A DNA stretch of 64,000 nucleotides from Streptomyces sp. NBC_00878 (GTDB lineage Bacteria > Actinomycetota > Actinomycetes > Streptomycetales > Streptomycetaceae), in the NCBI RefSeq assembly GCF_026341515.1, contig NZ_JAPEOK010000001.1, forward strand, positions 1 to 64,000, given 5' to 3'. The notes under the pieces were generated by a model. The model searched no databases. It was not told the origin of the DNA and saw only the letters and a program-made list of their open reading frames with translations. Within the stretch, counting starts at the first letter, position 1; each line of letters begins with the position of its first letter. A program made the translations under genes and the position numbers. Positions 46,956-55,233 of this stretch are shown here, one piece after another.

Positions 46956-48152
46956 TCAGCGCCCTGTGAACCGCACCGGGAGTTCCCGGTACCCCTGCAC
47001 GGCGATCGCGCGCAACCAGGTGGGCTCCTGCACCAATTCCACCCGCGAGACCCGCTCGGCCAGTGTGCGCAATACGACCGACAGTTCAATTCGGGCGAGT
47101 GCGGAACCGAGGCAGTGATGCACCCCGTGGCCGAACGTGATGTGCCGATTGGGCTTTCGCCCGGGGTGGAACGCGTCGGGGTCGTCGAACTCGGCTGGGT
47201 CCCTGTTCGCGGCGGGCAGCCACGCGACCACCGGTGCGCCCGGCGGCAGGTGACGGCCGTTGATCGTGACCTCGCTGGTCGTCACCCGGAGCACGTGCAT
47301 CGCCGGCGAGGTCCAGCGCAGCACCTCCTCCACGACAGTGCCGACGTCCGCGCTCCCGTCGCGCAGGCCGGTCAGCAGGCCGGGCACCGTGGCGAGCGCG
47401 TGCACCGCGCCGGTGATCGCGTGCCGGGTGGTCTCGTTGCCGCCGATCAGTACGTTGTCGCAGTTGAGCAGGGCATCGTCGATGGTGAGGCTGTCATCGG
47501 CCATCAGCGTGCTGACGAGGTCCGCCCCGGGGCGCTCACGGCGCTCGGTGATCAACTCGTAGAAGTAGACGAGGATCTCGGTGTGGGCCTGACGCGGCGT
47601 CATCCCGTCGAACAATTCGTCCGCACCGCCGAACGCGTGGTTGGTCAGCTCGATGAGCAAGTCCTGGTCCCCGGCCGGTACGCCGAGGATGTCGCACACG
47701 ACCGCGGCCGGAATGCGTGAGCCGATCGCCGGGGCCACGTCGCACACGCCGCCGTCGAGCGCCTGGTCGAGCACGCGGCGCACCTCGGTCCGCACCCGCT
47801 CCGCCAGCTCCTGCGCGGCCACTCTGGAGAGCAGCGGTCCGACCAGCCTGCGCAGCCTGCGGTGCCGCTCCCGTTCGGAGACCACCATCATCCGGCCGCC
47901 CGAGGTGTCCGGATGATCGCGGTCGAAGCCGATCATCATCCCGTACTCGGAGGTGAACGGTGCGGAGGGCGCGAGGACCGCGGCACACGCGCGGTGCGAG
48001 AACACGGACCAGAAGCCGGTGGGTGAACTGCCCGGATCGCTCCACACCATCGCGTCCTGCGCCGCGAGTGCCCGCCAGCGGGCGTGCCGGTCGAGCGTCG
48101 TGTACAGGTCGGGGTTGCCGAGATCGGTCCTGTCGGCGGTCTTTGTCCACAT
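46956..48152 (-). CDS. oxyD: OxyD, P450 beta-hydroxylase of carrier-bound tyrosine
   Basis: A 398-aa cytochrome P450 that hydroxylates tyrosine while it is bound to the PCP of the A-PCP protein encoded upstream. It has the I-helix VLIGGNETTRHAITGAV, ExxR in VEEVLRWTSP, and heme loop ITFGHGVHHCLGSALARI. N-terminal DLGNPDLYTTLDRHARW and the C-terminus GYRELPVRFTGR match the OxyD group. I use ATG 48152 with GGAG upstream; a GTG at 48170 overlapping the upstream stop is the alternative. It forms a cassette with Bhp and the A-PCP gene. Confidence 0.95.
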   Translation of the reverse strand: MWTKTADRTDLGNPDLYTTLDRHARWRALAAQDAMVWSDPGSSPTGFWSVFSHRACAAVLAPSAPFTSEYGMMIGFDRDHPDTSGGRMMVVSERERHRRLRRLVGPLLSRVAAQELAERVRTEVRRVLDQALDGGVCDVAPAIGSRIPAAVVCDILGVPAGDQDLLIELTNHAFGGADELFDGMTPRQAHTEILVYFYELITERRERPGADLVSTLMADDSLTIDDALLNCDNVLIGGNETTRHAITGAVHALATVPGLLTGLRDGSADVGTVVEEVLRWTSPAMHVLRVTTSEVTINGRHLPPGAPVVAWLPAANRDPAEFDDPDAFHPGRKPNRHITFGHGVHHCLGSALARIELSVVLRTLAERVSRVELVQEPTWLRAIAVQGYRELPVRFTGR

Positions 48153-48166
48153 GGAGGATCTCCAGG

Positions 48167-49903
48167 TCACGTCGGTGCGCCGTCGAGCACCTTGGCGAGC
48201 TGTGCCACGGTCGGCGCGTTGAAGAAGGCCTGCACCCGCAGCCGGACGTGCAGGCTCTCGCGGATGCGGGCCACCAGCCGAGTCGCGAGCAGCGAGTGGC
48301 CGCCGACCTCGAAGAAGCTGTCCTCGACGCCGACGCTGCTGACGCCGAGCACTTCGGCGAACAACGTGGCCAGGTGGATCTCCGTGGGGGTACTCGGCGC
48401 TCGCCCCGATGTCGCGCGTCCGGCGTCCTCGGGGTCGGGCAGGGCGGCTCGGTCGACCTTGCCGTTCGGCGATGTCGGCAGACGCGGCAGGGCGACGACC
48501 ACGTCGGGTACCAGGTAGGAGGGCAACCGTCCGCGCAGCTGTGCCAGGAGGTGTTCGGTCGGAACCGGCGTGCCCGCCGTGCCGACCACGTAGGCGACCA
48601 GCCTGTTCTCGTGCTCAGTCACCACCGCCTGGGCCACTGTGTCCACTTCGAACAGGGCGGCCTCGACCTCGCCCGGCTCGATCCGGTGACCACGGATTTT
48701 CAGCTGGTCGTCGGCGCGGCCGACGAAGACGAGCTGACCGTCCGAGCGCGCCCGCACCCGGTCGCCGGTGCGGTACATACGGTCGCCCGGAGTGCCGAAC
48801 GGATCCGGCAGGAACCGCTGCGCGGTCTGCGCCGGCCGGTTCAGGTAGCCGCGGGCGAGACCGGGGCCGCTCATGTACAGCTCGCCCACGTCCCCGTCCG
48901 GGACGGCTCGTAGCCGGTCGTCCAGGACGTACGTGCGGACGCCGGTGATCGGCCTGCCGATCGGCGGCGTTCCGTCGCCGGTCAGTGGCTCGCTCGCGGT
49001 CACCGCGACCGTGGCCTCGGTCGGGCCGTACGCGTTGATCATCACGCGGTCGGTGGCCCAGCGTTTCGCGACCGGTGCCGGGCACGCCTCGCCCGCGACC
49101 AGGAGGGTCAGCCCTGCGGGCAGACCGCCGGCTTCCTCCAGCGGCGCCAGCGCCGACGGCGGCAAGGTGATGTGGGTGATGCTCTGGTCGCGCACCAGCC
49201 GGGCGAGCGGTTCACCCGGGACCAGGTCCGCCGCGGGAGCCAGCACCAGGCAGCCGCCGGCCAGCCAGATCGGCCAGAACTCGGCGACGGAGGCGTCGAA
49301 GCTGGGTGACGCGAACGCCAGCAACCTGCTGTCCGGCAGCAGCCGCTGGCGGCGCACGTAGTCGGCGGCCAGGTTCGGGATTCCACGATGCGTGACCAGC
49401 ACGCCTTTCGGCCGTCCGGTCGAGCCCGAGGTGTAGATGACGTACGCGGGGTGGTCGGGAAGCAAGGCGCCGAGCCGGTCGTGGTCGGCCAGGTCCGGCA
49501 CGGACCGGGACGGCTCCCGTTCCACGCTCAGGGCGGCGGGGGCGCCGGCCACATCCTGCCCCGGCAGGGACAGCACGCAGTGCGCTGACGCGTCGTCAAG
49601 CATCTGCCGCCTGCGTTCCTCCGGATAGTCCGGGTTGACGGGCACGTATGCGGCACCGGCCTTGTGCACGGCCAGGACCGCGATGACGAACTCGATCGAC
49701 CGCGGCATCACCGTTGCGACCAGCCGTTCCGGGCCGGCCCCGTGCTCGACGAGGCGACGCGCGACGAGGTTGGCCTCCCCGTTCAGCTCGGCGTAGGTCA
49801 GTGTGGTGTCACCCATCACCACCGCCGGCCGGTCCGGCTGCGCCGCGGCGGTCGCCTCGAACAGTGCGGGCGCCGTGGACGGCGGCACGATCGCGCCGGT
49901 CAT
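48167..49903 (-). CDS. Stand-alone A-PCP NRPS didomain for tyrosine (BpsD-type)
   Basis: A 578-aa adenylation-carrier protein that loads tyrosine for OxyD. A-domain cores: YVIYTSGSTGRPKGVLVTH, SPSFDASVAEFWPIWLAGG, INAYGPTEATVAV, YMSGPGLARGYLNRP and YRTGDRVRARSDGQLVFVGR, with the lysine in PTSPNGKVDR. My reading of the specificity pocket is D-A-A-T-L-A-A-V-A-K, close to Tyr-type codes. The PCP has DSFFEVGGHSLLATRLV with the phosphopantetheine serine. The ATG overlaps the stop of a tiny upstream ORF. This protein, OxyD and Bhp supply beta-hydroxytyrosine. Confidence 0.93.
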   Translation of the reverse strand: MTGAIVPPSTAPALFEATAAAQPDRPAVVMGDTTLTYAELNGEANLVARRLVEHGAGPERLVATVMPRSIEFVIAVLAVHKAGAAYVPVNPDYPEERRRQMLDDASAHCVLSLPGQDVAGAPAALSVEREPSRSVPDLADHDRLGALLPDHPAYVIYTSGSTGRPKGVLVTHRGIPNLAADYVRRQRLLPDSRLLAFASPSFDASVAEFWPIWLAGGCLVLAPAADLVPGEPLARLVRDQSITHITLPPSALAPLEEAGGLPAGLTLLVAGEACPAPVAKRWATDRVMINAYGPTEATVAVTASEPLTGDGTPPIGRPITGVRTYVLDDRLRAVPDGDVGELYMSGPGLARGYLNRPAQTAQRFLPDPFGTPGDRMYRTGDRVRARSDGQLVFVGRADDQLKIRGHRIEPGEVEAALFEVDTVAQAVVTEHENRLVAYVVGTAGTPVPTEHLLAQLRGRLPSYLVPDVVVALPRLPTSPNGKVDRAALPDPEDAGRATSGRAPSTPTEIHLATLFAEVLGVSSVGVEDSFFEVGGHSLLATRLVARIRESLHVRLRVQAFFNAPTVAQLAKVLDGAPT

Positions 49904-50001
49904 ACCTGCTCCTTCGCGGCTCCGGGCGCATCGGCGCTCGTGTCGACGGGGCGTCCGGCACGGCCCGGCTGACTGTCGCGGGCTGACTCAAGGGGTGTCA
50001 T
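49900..50001 (-). CDS. 33-codon ORF coupled between bhp and the A-PCP gene
   Basis: ATG at 50001 overlaps the Bhp stop (ATGA) and the ORF's TGA overlaps the A-PCP start (ATGA again). The peptide is MTPLESARDSQPGRAGRPVD, then TSADAPGAAKEQV, low-complexity and probably unstructured. There is no recognised domain. It may be a real microprotein, or merely a translated spacer that keeps ribosomes coupled from Bhp to the next gene. Confidence 0.35.
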   Translation of the reverse strand: MTPLESARDSQPGRAGRPVDTSADAPGAAKEQV

Positions 50002-50825
50002 GCGGTCTCCTCCCATCGCGCGGGCTCGGCGCGCAGGAACCGGATCAGCTCGCGATTCACCGCTTCCGGGTTCTCCAGGTAGCCGAAGTGCCCGCACCCG
50101 GGGATCGTGCGGTGCGTCGCGCCGGGTATCGCGGCGGCCAGCTCCCGGCCGGCTGCCGGCGGCGTCACGAGGTCGTGCTCGAACGAGACGACGTGGCAGG
50201 GCACCTTGATCGCGCGGTAGGCCTGGATGCGGTCGGGCAACGCGCTCAGCAGCAGTTGGGCCCGGATCCCCGGGCCCCCCGTACCTGACGCCTCGAGCAG
50301 GTCGAGCCAGTCGGCGGTGAGGTCGTCGTCGGTGAGCGTCGCGGGCCCCAGATTGTGCATGGCGCGGACGGCGGCGAGGTACCTCCGCGGCAGCTCCGTA
50401 CCGCGTTCGATCAGCTCCGCCTCGGCCTCCGCCAGCAACCGCTGGACGAGACTGCTCCTGCCGCAGGCCGCCATCAGCACGGCCGAGTCCAGCAGTTCGG
50501 GGCGGGCAAGTGCCAGCTCCTGCGCGATGTACGAGCCCATCGAGGTGCCGACCACGCGGCACGGCGCCACTCCGAGGTGCTCGATCAGGGCGGCCACGTC
50601 CGCGACGAGGTCGTCGATGATGAACCCGTCCGCGCCGTCGTCGCTGGGCGGGATCCCGCGGTTGTCCATGGTGATCACCCGGAATCCGGCGGAGCGGAGC
50701 GCGGGCACCTGGTGCAGGTCCCACACCGAACTCGGCGCCCCGGTGCCGGTCAGCAACAGGACGGGCGAAGCATTTCCGTGGTCGTGGTAGGACAACCGAA
50801 TTCCGTTCTCCGTTGTCATTAACAT
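49998..50825 (-). CDS. bhp: Bhp, alpha/beta hydrolase releasing beta-hydroxytyrosine
   Basis: A 275-aa alpha/beta hydrolase, often labelled perhydrolase, that cleaves beta-hydroxytyrosine from the PCP of the A-PCP protein. It has LLLTGTGAPSSVWDLHQVPA (oxyanion region), RVVGTSMGSYIAQELALARP (nucleophile elbow GTSMGS), HDLVTPPAAG (aspartate) and IPGCGHFGYLENPEAVNREL (histidine). ATG 50825 has GGGGAGGA upstream; a second in-frame ATG lies two codons in. It is first in the minus-strand cassette Bhp, A-PCP, OxyD and is divergent from HpgT. Confidence 0.9.
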   Translation of the reverse strand: MLMTTENGIRLSYHDHGNASPVLLLTGTGAPSSVWDLHQVPALRSAGFRVITMDNRGIPPSDDGADGFIIDDLVADVAALIEHLGVAPCRVVGTSMGSYIAQELALARPELLDSAVLMAACGRSSLVQRLLAEAEAELIERGTELPRRYLAAVRAMHNLGPATLTDDDLTADWLDLLEASGTGGPGIRAQLLLSALPDRIQAYRAIKVPCHVVSFEHDLVTPPAAGRELAAAIPGATHRTIPGCGHFGYLENPEAVNRELIRFLRAEPARWEETA

Positions 50826-50991
50826 GCCGGTCCTCCCCCACCAGATACTGTGGCATATGTGTGACCGTACCTTCGGATATCGAGCATCTGGAAGAGCGGC
50901 CATAGACATCCACAATTTCGGACGCGCCGGAGACATGCGTCCACGGCCGTCGGCTTGACACCTCGACCGCCTATGAAAAACCCTGGCATTC
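50826..50991. promoter_or_regulatory. Divergent promoter region between bhp and hpgT
   Basis: This 166-bp gap must drive both precursor supply arms. TTGACA (50,955-50,960) lies 31 bp before the HpgT ATG, but TATGAA comes only 11 bp later, too close for a normal -10. I found no clear StrR-type site. Confidence 0.4.
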
Positions 50992-52278
50992 ATGAATTCA
51001 TACGGTCTGTCCACGCGCTTGAGCATGGAAACTCTGCACGGCTCGCTCACCGATCCGGCTATCTCGTCGATGAACCTGCTCAACGAGCTGGTCGGCGAAT
51101 ATCCCGTGGCCATTTCCATGGCGGCGGGTCGCCCGTACGAAGAGTTCTTCGACGTCCGTCTCATCCACGAGTACATCGACGCCTACTGCGACCACCTCCA
51201 CAACGATCGGAGGCTGACCGAGGCGGAGGTCACCCGCACGCTCTTCCAGTACGGCACCACGAAGGGCGTCATCACCGATCTCATCGCCCGCAACCTCGCC
51301 GTGGACGAGAACATCGACGCCGACCCCGAGTCCGTGGTCGTCACCGTGGGCGCGCAGGAGGCCATGTTCCTGGTTCTCCGCGCGCTGCGGGCGGACGAGC
51401 GGGACGTGCTGCTCGCCCCCGCCCCCACCTACGTTGGCCTGACCGGAGCCGCACTGCTGACCGACACCCCGGTCCGGCCTGTTCGGTCCACCGAGAACGG
51501 CATCGACCCCGAGGACCTCGCCCTCCAGCTGAAACGCGCCAACGAGCAGGGCAAGCGCGTCCGGGCCTGCTACGTGACGCCCGACTTCGCCAACCCGACG
51601 GGCACCAGCATGGACGTGCCCGCCCGCCACCGGCTCCTGGAGGTCGCCGAGGCGGGCGGCATCCTGCTGCTGGAGGACAACGCGTACGGGGTCTTCGGGT
51701 CCGAGCGCCTTCCTACGCTGAAGGCGCTCGACCGGTCGGGGACCGTGGTCCACATCGGCTCCTTCGCCAAAACCGGCATGCCCGGCGCCCGGGTCGGTTA
51801 CGTCGTGGCGGATCAGCACGTGGCCGGGGGCGGCCTGCTCGCCGACCAGCTCTCGAAGCTCAAGGGCATGCTCACGGTGAACACCTCGCCCGTCGCGCAA
51901 GCGGTGATCGCCGGAAAGCTCCTGCTCAACGACTTCAGTCTGGTCAAGGCCAACGCCAGGGAAATCGCCATCTACCAACGCAACCTCCAGCACACGCTGG
52001 GCGAGCTCGCCCGCAGGCTCGGCGGCTGCCCCGGGGTCGGCTGGAACGCGCCGAAGGGCGGTTTCTTCGTCACCGTCACCGTGCCCTTCGTCGTCGACGA
52101 CGCGTTGCTGAAACACGCCGCCGGCGACTACGGCGTCCTGTTCACACCGATGCACCACTTCTACGGCGGCAAGGACGGGTTCAATCAACTCCGGCTCTCG
52201 ATCAGCCTGCTCACACCGGAGCTCATCGAGGAGGCCGTCTCCCGGCTCGCCGCACTCATCACCGCACGCCTCCCCTGA
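50992..52278 (+). CDS. hpgT: HpgT, aminotransferase for 4-hydroxy- and 3,5-dihydroxyphenylglycine
   Basis: A 428-aa PLP aminotransferase that turns arylglyoxylates from HmO and DpgC into Hpg and Dpg, with tyrosine as the usual donor. Signature segments: QYGTTKGVITDLIARNLAV, VVVTVGAQEAMFLVLRAL, YVTPDFANPTGTSMDVPAR, and GSFAKTGMPGARVGYVVADQ with the Schiff-base lysine. It is the only plus-strand gene in the glycopeptide part. Its end faces the N-methyltransferase gene with only 15 bp between stop codons, so transcription converges there. Confidence 0.94.
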   Translation: MNSYGLSTRLSMETLHGSLTDPAISSMNLLNELVGEYPVAISMAAGRPYEEFFDVRLIHEYIDAYCDHLHNDRRLTEAEVTRTLFQYGTTKGVITDLIARNLAVDENIDADPESVVVTVGAQEAMFLVLRALRADERDVLLAPAPTYVGLTGAALLTDTPVRPVRSTENGIDPEDLALQLKRANEQGKRVRACYVTPDFANPTGTSMDVPARHRLLEVAEAGGILLLEDNAYGVFGSERLPTLKALDRSGTVVHIGSFAKTGMPGARVGYVVADQHVAGGGLLADQLSKLKGMLTVNTSPVAQAVIAGKLLLNDFSLVKANAREIAIYQRNLQHTLGELARRLGGCPGVGWNAPKGGFFVTVTVPFVVDDALLKHAAGDYGVLFTPMHHFYGGKDGFNQLRLSISLLTPELIEEAVSRLAALITARLP

Positions 52279-52293
52279 TCCGGGCCCGGAGAG

Positions 52294-53115
52294 TCATGAG
52301 GGATCGCTCCGCAAGGACGCCTGCAGCAACAAGGCGTCATGGCGGCCGCTGCCCCCGGCGGACCTGAACGAAGCCGGCTCCCTCACGTCGAATCCGGCCT
52401 GTTCCAGTTCCCGTACGACCTGATCCGGCTCCAGGAGCCGCAGGCGACTCGTGCAGACGACGAAGGGGTCCGACGCATCATCGGCGGGGTAGACGGTGAT
52501 GTCCTGGATCGCTTCCGCCGGCGACCGCCGCACGTGCAACACGTACCGTCGGCCGCTGCGACCTGACAGCTCCTGATCGCGCTCAAGCGACTGCGACCCG
52601 CCCGTATCGGCCATGCTGATCAGGAATGTCCCGCCGGGCTCGAGGTGCTCACGAACCGACGCGTACAAGCCACGCCTGTCGGCATCCTCCAGGAGGCTGA
52701 TCGAGCCGTAGCTGATGACCACGGCCCCGAAGCGCCGGCCCAGCACGAAGGCGCTCATGTCTCCTTGCACCACGGTGCACCGGTCCCGACGATCTGCCGG
52801 CTCGTCCTCCAGCTGCCGCCGAAGGGCGGCGACCATCGCGGTCGACAGCTCCAGTGCGGTCACCTCGAACCCGAGCGCCAGCAAGGGGAAGGTCAGTCGG
52901 CCCGTTCCGGCAGCGAGTTCGAGGACCGGTCCGGACGCGGAGCGGATGCGGGCGCCCATCGCCTGTGCCTCCGAGACGCCGTCCGCATCCTGCATCAGAT
53001 CGGACCCGGTGTCGTCGTCGTAGAAGCTGCGCAGCACACCTCGCTCACCTACGGAGGCCAGCAAAGCGTCCGCGCGAGTCGTCCGAACCGGGCCATGTTC
53101 CAGCTGATTACTCAT
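52294..53115 (-). CDS. mtfA: MtfA-type N-methyltransferase
   Basis: A 273-aa SAM-dependent methyltransferase. It has PVLELAAGTGRLTFPLLALG (SAM loop), VTALELSTAMVAALRRQLED, CTVVQGDMSAFVLGRRFGAV and DGLYASVREHLEPGG-like RRGLYASVREHLEPGGTFLI. The start MSNQLEHGPVRTTRADALLA matches MtfA of vancomycin-family clusters, which methylates the N-terminal amine of the heptapeptide. ATG 53115 has AGGAGG upstream and overlaps the deacetylase stop (ATGA). Confidence 0.9.
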   Translation of the reverse strand: MSNQLEHGPVRTTRADALLASVGERGVLRSFYDDDTGSDLMQDADGVSEAQAMGARIRSASGPVLELAAGTGRLTFPLLALGFEVTALELSTAMVAALRRQLEDEPADRRDRCTVVQGDMSAFVLGRRFGAVVISYGSISLLEDADRRGLYASVREHLEPGGTFLISMADTGGSQSLERDQELSGRSGRRYVLHVRRSPAEAIQDITVYPADDASDPFVVCTSRLRLLEPDQVVRELEQAGFDVREPASFRSAGGSGRHDALLLQASLRSDPS

Positions 53116-53948
53116 GAGGCCAACCTCCTGGTCGACATTGGTCGGACGACAGCCCAGGTCTTTTCGCCGTATCCGCCGTGGGGCGAGCTCTCCCGCGCAT
53201 GCTTCTCCAGCTGGGCGAACAAGTCCTTGTCGGGCCCGTTGAGCATCGACATCTGAGAGGCGTAGCGCCTCAGGGCCTCGAATTTCCGCGTCCGCGCCTG
53301 CGTCTCGACGGAGCTGAAATCGGGAGGACCGAGACGAAAGCCCCTCGGCAGCTCGACGGAGTCCAGCCCGAAGATCGCGTGCGGAAGGTCTTCCCACAGG
53401 CGCACCGGAATGCCGTGCTCGTGCGCCGTGAACAGCGCGGCGTCTCGTGCGATCTCGCTGTCGATATGACCGTTGGCGGCCGCGCAGGTGACGATCAGCC
53501 TCGGAGCACACGCGTCGACAGCCGACTCGATGTCGGCCTTCACCGCGGAGAACAGAGCCGCATCACCCTGTGACGGTCGCCTGCTGATGGCCACCTTCTG
53601 CCGGCCCGGCACGTTGTCGGCCAGCCATTGGCCATCGGGCGACTTGCGATAAATGGCATCAAGGAACCGGCCGTGCCGGTGGCCGACCCCCAGGTGGTCG
53701 AGCGCGGCGATGTCTTCTTTCCGGCGGTGCAGCGATGCGTCGTGATCCGGCGAGATGCCCCAGATTCCGTGCAATCGCTGCGCCGCCGGGGAGTAGGGAG
53801 GTGAGGGGGTGCCGGCGAATACCGTGAAGACGGTCACCTGTGCACTGTCCTGCACCGCTTGGGCGAGGCCGGCCCCGAAGGACAGGACCGCATCGTCCAG
53901 ATGAGGGGATATCACCAGTAGTCGGGTCCGGTCGGAGCCGCGAAACAT
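53112..53948 (-). CDS. PIG-L/LmbE-type zinc deacetylase of the glycopeptide sugar
   Basis: A 278-aa deacetylase. The zinc motif is LLVISPHLDDAVLSFGAGLA (HxDD), with IVTCAAANGHIDSEIARDAA holding another ligand and base residues. In teicoplanin and A40926 pathways a homologue removes acetyl from GlcNAc on residue 4 after glycosyl transfer. It lies 10 bp after the glycosyltransferase, which supports the same order here. ATG 53948 is the best start I see, though it has no strong ribosome site. Confidence 0.9.
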   Translation of the reverse strand: MFRGSDRTRLLVISPHLDDAVLSFGAGLAQAVQDSAQVTVFTVFAGTPSPPYSPAAQRLHGIWGISPDHDASLHRRKEDIAALDHLGVGHRHGRFLDAIYRKSPDGQWLADNVPGRQKVAISRRPSQGDAALFSAVKADIESAVDACAPRLIVTCAAANGHIDSEIARDAALFTAHEHGIPVRLWEDLPHAIFGLDSVELPRGFRLGPPDFSSVETQARTRKFEALRRYASQMSMLNGPDKDLFAQLEKHARESSPHGGYGEKTWAVVRPMSTRRLAS

Positions 53949-53958
53949 GGCAGTCAAT

Positions 53959-55218
53959 CTATGGACGGCGTTGCCGCGTCGCAACGAGTGAGGACTGGAC
54001 GGGCCGGTGTGGTTCCCGGCCGGCCGCATCGAGCAGCAGCTCCGCGGCCACCCGTGTCCCGTCGCCGCGGATCGTGCCCGCCGCGGCCGTCGCTCGCGCG
54101 CGGGTTCCTGGGGCAAGGGCTGTGCCGAGCGCGGCCGACAGGGAGTCGAATGTCGGGGCCGGACCGTCATGTGCCACCCCGATGCCCAGCTCGGCCACCC
54201 GGCCGGCGTAGTACGGCTGGTCCGCGATCTGGGGGACCACGACTTGGGGGGCGCCTGCCCGCGCGGCCACGTGCGTCGTGCCCGCGCCGCCGTGGTGGAT
54301 GACGGCGGCCACCCGGCCGAACAGCACCTGCTGGTTCACCTCCCCGACGGTGCAGCAGTCCGCCCGGTCGTCGGGCGGGATCAGATCGGCCCAGCCGCGG
54401 GAGAGGATCACCCGGCGGCCATGGGCACGGACCGCTTCCACGGCCACCCGGACGGCGTCCGCCGGCGCGCGCAGGCTGCCGAAGCCCACGTACACCGGCG
54501 GTGACCCGGCAGCCAAGAACGCCTCCAGCTCTGTCGAAAGGGGCCGTTTGTCCGGCAGGATCCACGCGCCGGTCTGCACGGCGTCGAGGTCCGTCGGCTG
54601 CAGCGGGGCCAGGACCGCGTCCGCCGCCAGCCAGGGATGATCGGTGTAGCCGAACCTGAAGATGTCCTTGACGGGTGGCAGGCCGAGCGCGCCCCGCCTG
54701 TCGTTGAGCGGGCCGCCGTACCGCTGATAGGCGCTTTGGTTGTTCCGGTCCCACAGCGCCCCGATGTCGGTCACGTCCCGTGCGGGCGGCTCGCCGAGGG
54801 GCGGCGGCGGCGGGTAGTACGGCGACGGCACGTAGACCGGGCAGTGGAAGGTGTAGCTGTAGGGGATGCCCAGTTGCTCGGCCACCGACCGCACCCCGAT
54901 CGCGACGGGCAGCAAACCGGTCGTCACCACCGCGTCACACCCCTCGGCGGCTGCCGGGAGTTGGTCGAACTGCGTGGCGATCGCCTCGGCCGAGAACCTG
55001 CGCATGTCCTCGGGCGTCGGCGGCGCGGTTCCGTGTCTCGGCGCGCGCGCCGACGGGCCGACCGGCACATGCTCCACACCGACCTCGGCCAGCCGCTCCG
55101 CGCAGTCCGGCGGTGCGCACACCCGCGCCTGCGCGCCGAGCTCCCGCAACCCCGCCGCCAGTGCCGCCAGCGGTTCGACATCTCCGCGGCTGCCATACGT
55201 CGTCAGCAATACGCGCAT
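53959..55218 (-). CDS. Family 1 glycosyltransferase (GtfB type)
   Basis: A 419-aa GT-B enzyme. It starts [20 protein letters not shown] and has the aglycone-binding [40 protein letters not shown] and the donor-binding [20 protein letters not shown], then [20 protein letters not shown]. Glycopeptide Gtf enzymes attach glucose or GlcNAc to the phenol of residue 4. Pairing with a PIG-L deacetylase suggests GlcNAc as donor. There is only one Gtf in the window and no deoxysugar genes, so a monosaccharide is expected unless more lie outside. Confidence 0.93.
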   Translation of the reverse strand: MRVLLTTYGSRGDVEPLAALAAGLRELGAQARVCAPPDCAERLAEVGVEHVPVGPSARAPRHGTAPPTPEDMRRFSAEAIATQFDQLPAAAEGCDAVVTTGLLPVAIGVRSVAEQLGIPYSYTFHCPVYVPSPYYPPPPPLGEPPARDVTDIGALWDRNNQSAYQRYGGPLNDRRGALGLPPVKDIFRFGYTDHPWLAADAVLAPLQPTDLDAVQTGAWILPDKRPLSTELEAFLAAGSPPVYVGFGSLRAPADAVRVAVEAVRAHGRRVILSRGWADLIPPDDRADCCTVGEVNQQVLFGRVAAVIHHGGAGTTHVAARAGAPQVVVPQIADQPYYAGRVAELGIGVAHDGPAPTFDSLSAALGTALAPGTRARATAAAGTIRGDGTRVAAELLLDAAGREPHRPVQSSLVATRQRRP

Positions 55219-55233
55219 GTCGCACCCCCTGTT

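Noticed and set aside
50955..50977. TTGACA / TATGAA promoter for hpgT
   Set aside because: The spacer is only 11 bp, too short for a sigma70-type promoter.
50826..50991. StrR-type (GTCCAA-N17-TTGGAC) regulator site between bhp and hpgT
   Set aside because: Only weak half-matches such as GTCCAC are present; spacing and second half-site do not fit.
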